Positions 6,278-7,098 of a stretch of DNA of 7,098 nt are shown piece by piece; position 1 is the first letter of the stretch; each line of letters begins with the position of its first letter. A program made the position numbers and the translations under genes. The stretch comes from an uncultured Novosphingobium sp. (GTDB lineage: Bacteria; Pseudomonadota; Alphaproteobacteria; Sphingomonadales; Sphingomonadaceae), in assembly GCA_938005655.1 (NCBI GenBank), contig CALLNA010000065.1:1-7098 (forward strand). The letters run 5' to 3'. A model generated the notes under the pieces. It was not told the origin of the DNA. It did no database searches and saw nothing but the letters and a program-made list of their open reading frames with translations.

Positions 6278-6847
6278 ATGACATCGGTCAGGGTGTATTG
6301 TGAGGGGCGTGAATTGATCCGTTTCCTGCGACGTGTGTTTGGCACCAAATATGTCCCGCCAGTTGACGAGACCGAGCAACCTGTTGCCGTTGCGCCGGCG
6401 GTCGTCACTTTGCCATTGAGTGGAGAGATCAGGACCGACACTGCCTCTTTGGTCGTATTCGATCTGTCTGCATTGTCGCATCGTATCGATGATGAGTGCG
6501 ACTGGTGGGCAGATCCAAGGGAAGAGCTCGCTGAGCTGGCTGCTCGAAACGTTCTTATAGTCGGCCTAGGTGCTGACGGGTTTTATAACATCGAAGTCAG
6601 TAATCAGCCCCAGCCGAGTGTTCGAGCATTTTCGTTGCGAGCGCCGAGCGGAACGATTTTTGTCGGTCCGGGCGAAGAAATTTCGGGTGGGGGGAATGAG
6701 CCGGATGGGCGATGGGGAGGCCATCTAATCTCGATTCCTTCGGGTGACTATTCAGTCAGCCCCCATTGGCAAGGCGATGTAATCAAGATCGGCATTGCCC
6801 CCGCGCCACCGTTTGAAAATGAGGTTTCTGAGCCTGTTAGGATATAG
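6278..6847 (+). CDS. Hypothetical acidic protein, 189 residues, atypical base composition
   Basis: I do not recognise this protein. It starts MTSVRVYCEGRELIRFLRRVFG, a basic amphipathic stretch, then a Pro/Val-rich linker (about 27-47). The remainder is acidic and probably beta-rich, with TDTASLVVFDLSAL (53-66), a conspicuous DECDWW (72-77), NVLIVGLGADGFYNIEV (91-107) and IFVGPGEEISGGG (127-139). No signal peptide or membrane segment is evident. AAGAG at 6266-6270 lies seven bases before the ATG. A hand count of 6301-6840 gives 297 G+C in 540 (55%), against 129 in 180 (72%) for 5581-5760, and codons such as CTT, ATA, TTT and GTT appear that the neighbours avoid. This suggests acquisition from elsewhere. 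Small acidic orphan proteins of this kind include many toxin-immunity proteins, but no toxin is visible and that is only a guess. It is separated from the PQQ gene by a hairpin and converges with the HNH gene. Confidence 0.75.
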   Translation: MTSVRVYCEGRELIRFLRRVFGTKYVPPVDETEQPVAVAPAVVTLPLSGEIRTDTASLVVFDLSALSHRIDDECDWWADPREELAELAARNVLIVGLGADGFYNIEVSNQPQPSVRAFSLRAPSGTIFVGPGEEISGGGNEPDGRWGGHLISIPSGDYSVSPHWQGDVIKIGIAPAPPFENEVSEPVRI

Positions 6848-6927
6848 TCCGGCCTCGCGGTTATGTCCGCTCCCGTCCCCGATTGCCGTTCAGTCCACTC
6901 GCTTCACGGCCGGAAGCTATCCGCGCC

Positions 6928-7098
6928 CTAAGCCTCCAGCTCGATGTCCCAATAGAGCCAGTCCCGCCAGGTCTCGTGGAGATAGTTCGGCGGGAACGAG
7001 CGGCCGCGTTCTTGGAGGTGCCAGCTCGTCGGGCGGATCGGCTCGATCAGCAGCGGCATGTGCGCCTGGCGGGGTGTGCGCCCGCCCTTGCGCATGTT
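6928..7098 (-). CDS. HNH endonuclease, C-terminal part only
   Basis: The reverse strand from the window edge reads 56 residues to a TAG at 6930-6928. It begins NMRKGGRTPRQAHMPLL, which is the end of an HNH nuclease motif (the Asn helix followed by KGGRTP), and continues with IRPTSWHLQERGRSFPPNY, LHETWRDWLYWDIELEA. This tail matches what I recall of the roughly 180-190-residue HNH endonucleases common in alphaproteobacteria, which carry a CxxC pair and HNH catalytic histidines upstream. Those parts lie outside the window, so activity cannot be judged. Its cellular role is not established; such genes are often chromosomal and stable rather than part of a mobile element. The gene converges on the hypothetical protein across 80 bp (6848-6927), where I see no convincing terminator. 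Confidence 0.82.
   Translation of the reverse strand, partial: NMRKGGRTPRQAHMPLLIEPIRPTSWHLQERGRSFPPNYLHETWRDWLYWDIELEA

Noticed and set aside
6848..6914. Inverted repeat TCCGGCC (6848-6854) / GGCCGGA (6908-6914) between the convergent genes as a bidirectional terminator
   Set aside because: Seven-base arms with a 53-base gap and no T-run are expected by chance in GC-rich DNA.
6278..7098. Orphan gene and HNH endonuclease as a toxin-immunity pair
   Set aside because: They are convergent rather than co-transcribed, have different base composition, and the HNH tail matches a common stand-alone chromosomal type rather than a secreted toxin domain.

Overview
The window looks like chromosomal DNA of a high-GC alphaproteobacterium, most plausibly a sphingomonad (Sphingomonadales). 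This is an inference from about 70% GC in most genes, the gene types present, and the C-terminal style of the HNH endonuclease at the right edge. No rRNA, tRNA, insertion sequence, CRISPR array or attachment site was found.

Layout: (1) 2-886, minus strand, biotin synthase BioB, lacking its C-terminus at the left edge. (2) After a 52-bp divergent spacer, 939-2096 plus, an acyl-CoA dehydrogenase with the active-site arrangement of isovaleryl-CoA dehydrogenase. (3) After a 65-bp AT-rich spacer with a candidate promoter and dyad, a tight plus-strand set: a TauD/TfdA-type 2-oxoglutarate dioxygenase (2162-3130), an alpha/beta hydrolase overlapping it by one base (3130-4005), and a lipoprotein quinohemoprotein alcohol dehydrogenase with PQQ propeller and C-terminal cytochrome c (4056-6161). 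A hairpin at 6166-6193 probably ends this unit. (4) 6278-6847 plus, an unrecognised acidic 189-residue protein whose GC falls to about 55%, suggesting later acquisition. (5) 6928-7098 minus, the C-terminal 56 residues of an HNH endonuclease, convergent with (4).

How the genes may work together: the first pair has a plausible metabolic link, because leucine breakdown after isovaleryl-CoA dehydrogenase uses a biotin-dependent carboxylase and BioB makes biotin. The three-gene set reads as a catabolic unit: an outer, lipid-anchored alcohol oxidase that passes electrons to its own heme, a cytoplasmic oxygenase that hydroxylates or cleaves a substrate, and a hydrolase. The substrate cannot be read from sequence. 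This set is the best candidate for an undescribed system, and its PQQ enzyme departs from the classical alcohol dehydrogenases at two active-site positions: no adjacent Cys-Cys, and Asp instead of the metal-binding Glu.
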